Shown here piece by piece: positions 62,604-64,000 of a stretch of DNA of 64,000 nt. The number at the start of each line of letters is the position of its first letter. Within the stretch, counting starts at the first letter, position 1. The stretch spans positions 420,599-484,598 of the forward strand of contig NZ_MPDJ01000002.1 of assembly GCF_001881565.1 (NCBI RefSeq), given 5' to 3'. The position numbers were made by a program, and so were the translations under genes. The notes under the pieces were generated by a model. The model did not search any database, was not told the DNA's origin, and was given only the letters and a program-made list of their open reading frames with translations. This DNA comes from Eisenbergiella tayi (GTDB taxonomy: Bacteria; Bacillota; Clostridia; Lachnospirales; Lachnospiraceae).

Positions 62604-63556
62604 CAGAATATTCCCTCCCCGGTAATCTTCTTTGCCACCTTATTACTCACCAGGATCAATATCACTGAAACGGCGGACTGTACCAGATCTGCAGCCGTTG
62701 CGTATGCAAAGCGGCCTTCTGACAATCCCATTTTAAAGGCATAGGTCTGCAGAATCTCGGAAGCCGAATTGTTAATGGCATTTCCGAAAATATAGCTTTG
62801 ATCAAAATTAGAACCGCCCATTCCGCCTCCCAGCAGGCCGCCGATGGAAAGAATCAGTACTGTCACGACGGATCCCTTGATTCCCGGGAAAGTGATATAA
62901 CGGATCCGCTGCAGTCTGCCCGCACCGTCAATCTGCGCCGCTTCATAGAGCTGGGAATCAATGCCGCTGATTGCAGCCAGGAAGATGATTGCCCAGTAAC
63001 CGGTAGTCTTCCAGATTGCTAAAAAAGTCGCTACTCCCCAGAACAAATTCGGTGAAGTCAGGAACTGAATAGGTGCTTTAATGAGGCCCCAGTCCTGCAG
63101 TATCTGGTTAATCAGGCCCATATCCGCATTCAGGAAAGAGTTTGCAATAGTATAAACTAAAATCCATGAGATAAAGTTCGGCAGATAGGTAACTGTCTGA
63201 ACTGCCTTTTTAAATTTCTGTACCTTCATCTCATTTAAAAGCAGAGCCAGAATAATCGGTGCCGGGAAAGTAAAGAGCAGTTTCAAGATACTCAGTACCA
63301 CCGTATTTCGAAGAATCTCACTGAAACGGTAATAAGAAAACAGTTCTTTAAACCATCGGATTCCCACCCAGTCTGCCGTCCAGATCCCTGAAAAGCCCAT
63401 CTGAATCTTATAATCCTTAAAAGCAATAATAATACCGCTCAATGGCAGATAAGAAAAAACAAATAAAACCGCCATACCGATCCAGGCAAATATCTGTAAT
63501 TCTCTTTGTTTTTTGAATGTTTTCCAGCTTATTTGTAATTTTTCCTTCAATTTCAT
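62603..63556 (-). CDS. CUT1 sugar ABC transporter permease, LplB type
   Basis: 317 residues with six membrane helices and the coupling loop YEAAQIDGAGRLQRI. AGGAGG lies only one base before the ATG at 63556, so a TTG at 63550 (start ...KEKLQ) with better spacing is also possible. It is the first gene after the terminator of the YesM-like kinase. Confidence 0.85.
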   Translation of the reverse strand: MKLKEKLQISWKTFKKQRELQIFAWIGMAVLFVFSYLPLSGIIIAFKDYKIQMGFSGIWTADWVGIRWFKELFSYYRFSEILRNTVVLSILKLLFTFPAPIILALLLNEMKVQKFKKAVQTVTYLPNFISWILVYTIANSFLNADMGLINQILQDWGLIKAPIQFLTSPNLFWGVATFLAIWKTTGYWAIIFLAAISGIDSQLYEAAQIDGAGRLQRIRYITFPGIKGSVVTVLILSIGGLLGGGMGGSNFDQSYIFGNAINNSASEILQTYAFKMGLSEGRFAYATAADLVQSAVSVILILVSNKVAKKITGEGIF

Positions 63557-63595
63557 TCCTCCTGTCCTGTTCTATTCGTTCTCCTGCCGTAGAAT

Positions 63596-63620
63596 AAAAA
63601 GCCGGCACAAACGTGCCGGC
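63596..63620 (-). terminator. Rho-independent terminator after the kinase gene
   Basis: GCCGGCAC and GTGCCGGC with a GTTT loop, followed by five T and ATT in the minus direction. It ends the partial kinase gene transcript. Confidence 0.8.
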
Positions 63621-63695
63621 GCATTTGTGATGCCTTTATAATAAAACAAATGGGTAAAAAAAACTTTTGAATATTAGACTTCTTATTTTTGAAAA

Positions 63696-64000
63696 TCAGA
63701 CCTGCTGTGGAAGAATAAGTTCCACCTGTGCCCCTTCCGTGGGAAGATTCGTAAAATGATATCCGTAGGCAGACCCATACAATAATTTCATGCGGGACAA
63801 TACATTATGTATCCCGATATGCTCACCGCGTGCATCCGCCGATACTGTTCCGGATATATTGAGTTCTTCCAGCATTGTTTCCGGGAATCCCGGACCGCTG
63901 TCACTAATCCGAAGCGTGAGTACATTGTCCCTGTATTCTGCCTCCAGATGTATTCTCAAGGTATCTTCCCTGGACAAAGCATACTTGACCGCATTTTCCA
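63696..64000 (-). CDS. YesM-like sensor histidine kinase, C-terminal part
   Basis: Only the HATPase end is in the window: N-box ENAVKYAL, the G-box region ISDSGPGFPE, and GIHNVLSRMKLLYG, typical of YesM-type kinases. The gene continues beyond the window edge, so size and sensor are unknown. It is the likely sensor for the second CUT1 operon. Confidence 0.85.
   Translation of the reverse strand, partial: ENAVKYALSREDTLRIHLEAEYRDNVLTLRISDSGPGFPETMLEELNISGTVSADARGEHIGIHNVLSRMKLLYGSAYGYHFTNLPTEGAQVELILPQQV

Noticed and set aside
1..64000. CRISPR array, tRNA or rRNA genes
   Set aside because: No regularly spaced repeats, no cloverleaf-like sequence with a CCA end, and no rRNA conserved segments were seen.

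Overview
The window looks like chromosomal DNA of a gut-type Clostridia bacterium, most likely a Lachnospiraceae member. The evidence is moderate GC with A/T-rich intergenic DNA, strong AGGAGG ribosome sites, CUT1 sugar ABC loci of the LplB/YtcP type with YesM/YesN two-component systems, a FeoA-FeoB fusion, and many peptide-exporter/two-component pairs. No rRNA, tRNA, CRISPR array, phage or complete insertion sequence was seen.

Layout. 1-7.9 kb: a minus-strand glycan locus (YesM/YesN sensor-regulator, solute-binding lipoprotein, two permeases, intracellular GH5 enzyme). 8.1-12.8 kb: a pentose-phosphate operon rpiA-pgl-gnd-zwf read from one consensus promoter whose -10 is covered by a palindrome. 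13-16 kb: small housekeeping genes (cupin, MazG-like, pyrophosphatase-like, YoaP-like acetyltransferase, methyltransferase). 16-23.2 kb: the most striking region, a 1848-residue secreted M60/enhancin-type metalloprotease with a dockerin-like EF-hand, followed by a membrane-anchored cohesin-like protein, both behind a leader that matches a class I cyclic-di-GMP riboswitch. 23.4-30 kb: a methyltransferase, a secreted cell-wall-binding-like protein, an ABC exporter/D-aminoacylase pair, and a cupin/AraC pair.

30-35 kb: a small regulator-like gene with repeated promoter boxes, then a RelB-like antitoxin and a frameshifted Fic toxin lying between two pieces of broken XRE-regulator sequence, a MATE transporter behind an attenuator-like hairpin, and a GAF-receiver protein coupled to a 57-residue small protein. 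35-40 kb: an OmpR-type regulator with a 7TM histidine kinase, and small genes. 40.5-45.6 kb: an ABC exporter with a GHKL kinase/LytTR regulator. 46.8-51.5 kb: a lantibiotic-immunity-like ABC (ATPase plus two permeases), divergent from an OmpR/histidine-kinase pair. 51.5-56.3 kb: MgtE, FeoAB and a TetR regulator carrying an 11-base G tract. 56.4-64 kb: a second CUT1 glycan locus with two intracellular glycosidases and the C-terminal end of a YesM-like kinase running off the window.

Together the genes suggest a host- or fibre-associated anaerobe that imports oligosaccharides through two sensor-controlled loci, makes NADPH and pentoses through a dedicated operon, defends against peptides with several ABC/two-component modules, and probably attaches a glycoprotein-targeting protease to its surface in response to c-di-GMP. 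The last point is inference from domain patterns and RNA motifs and was not tested.
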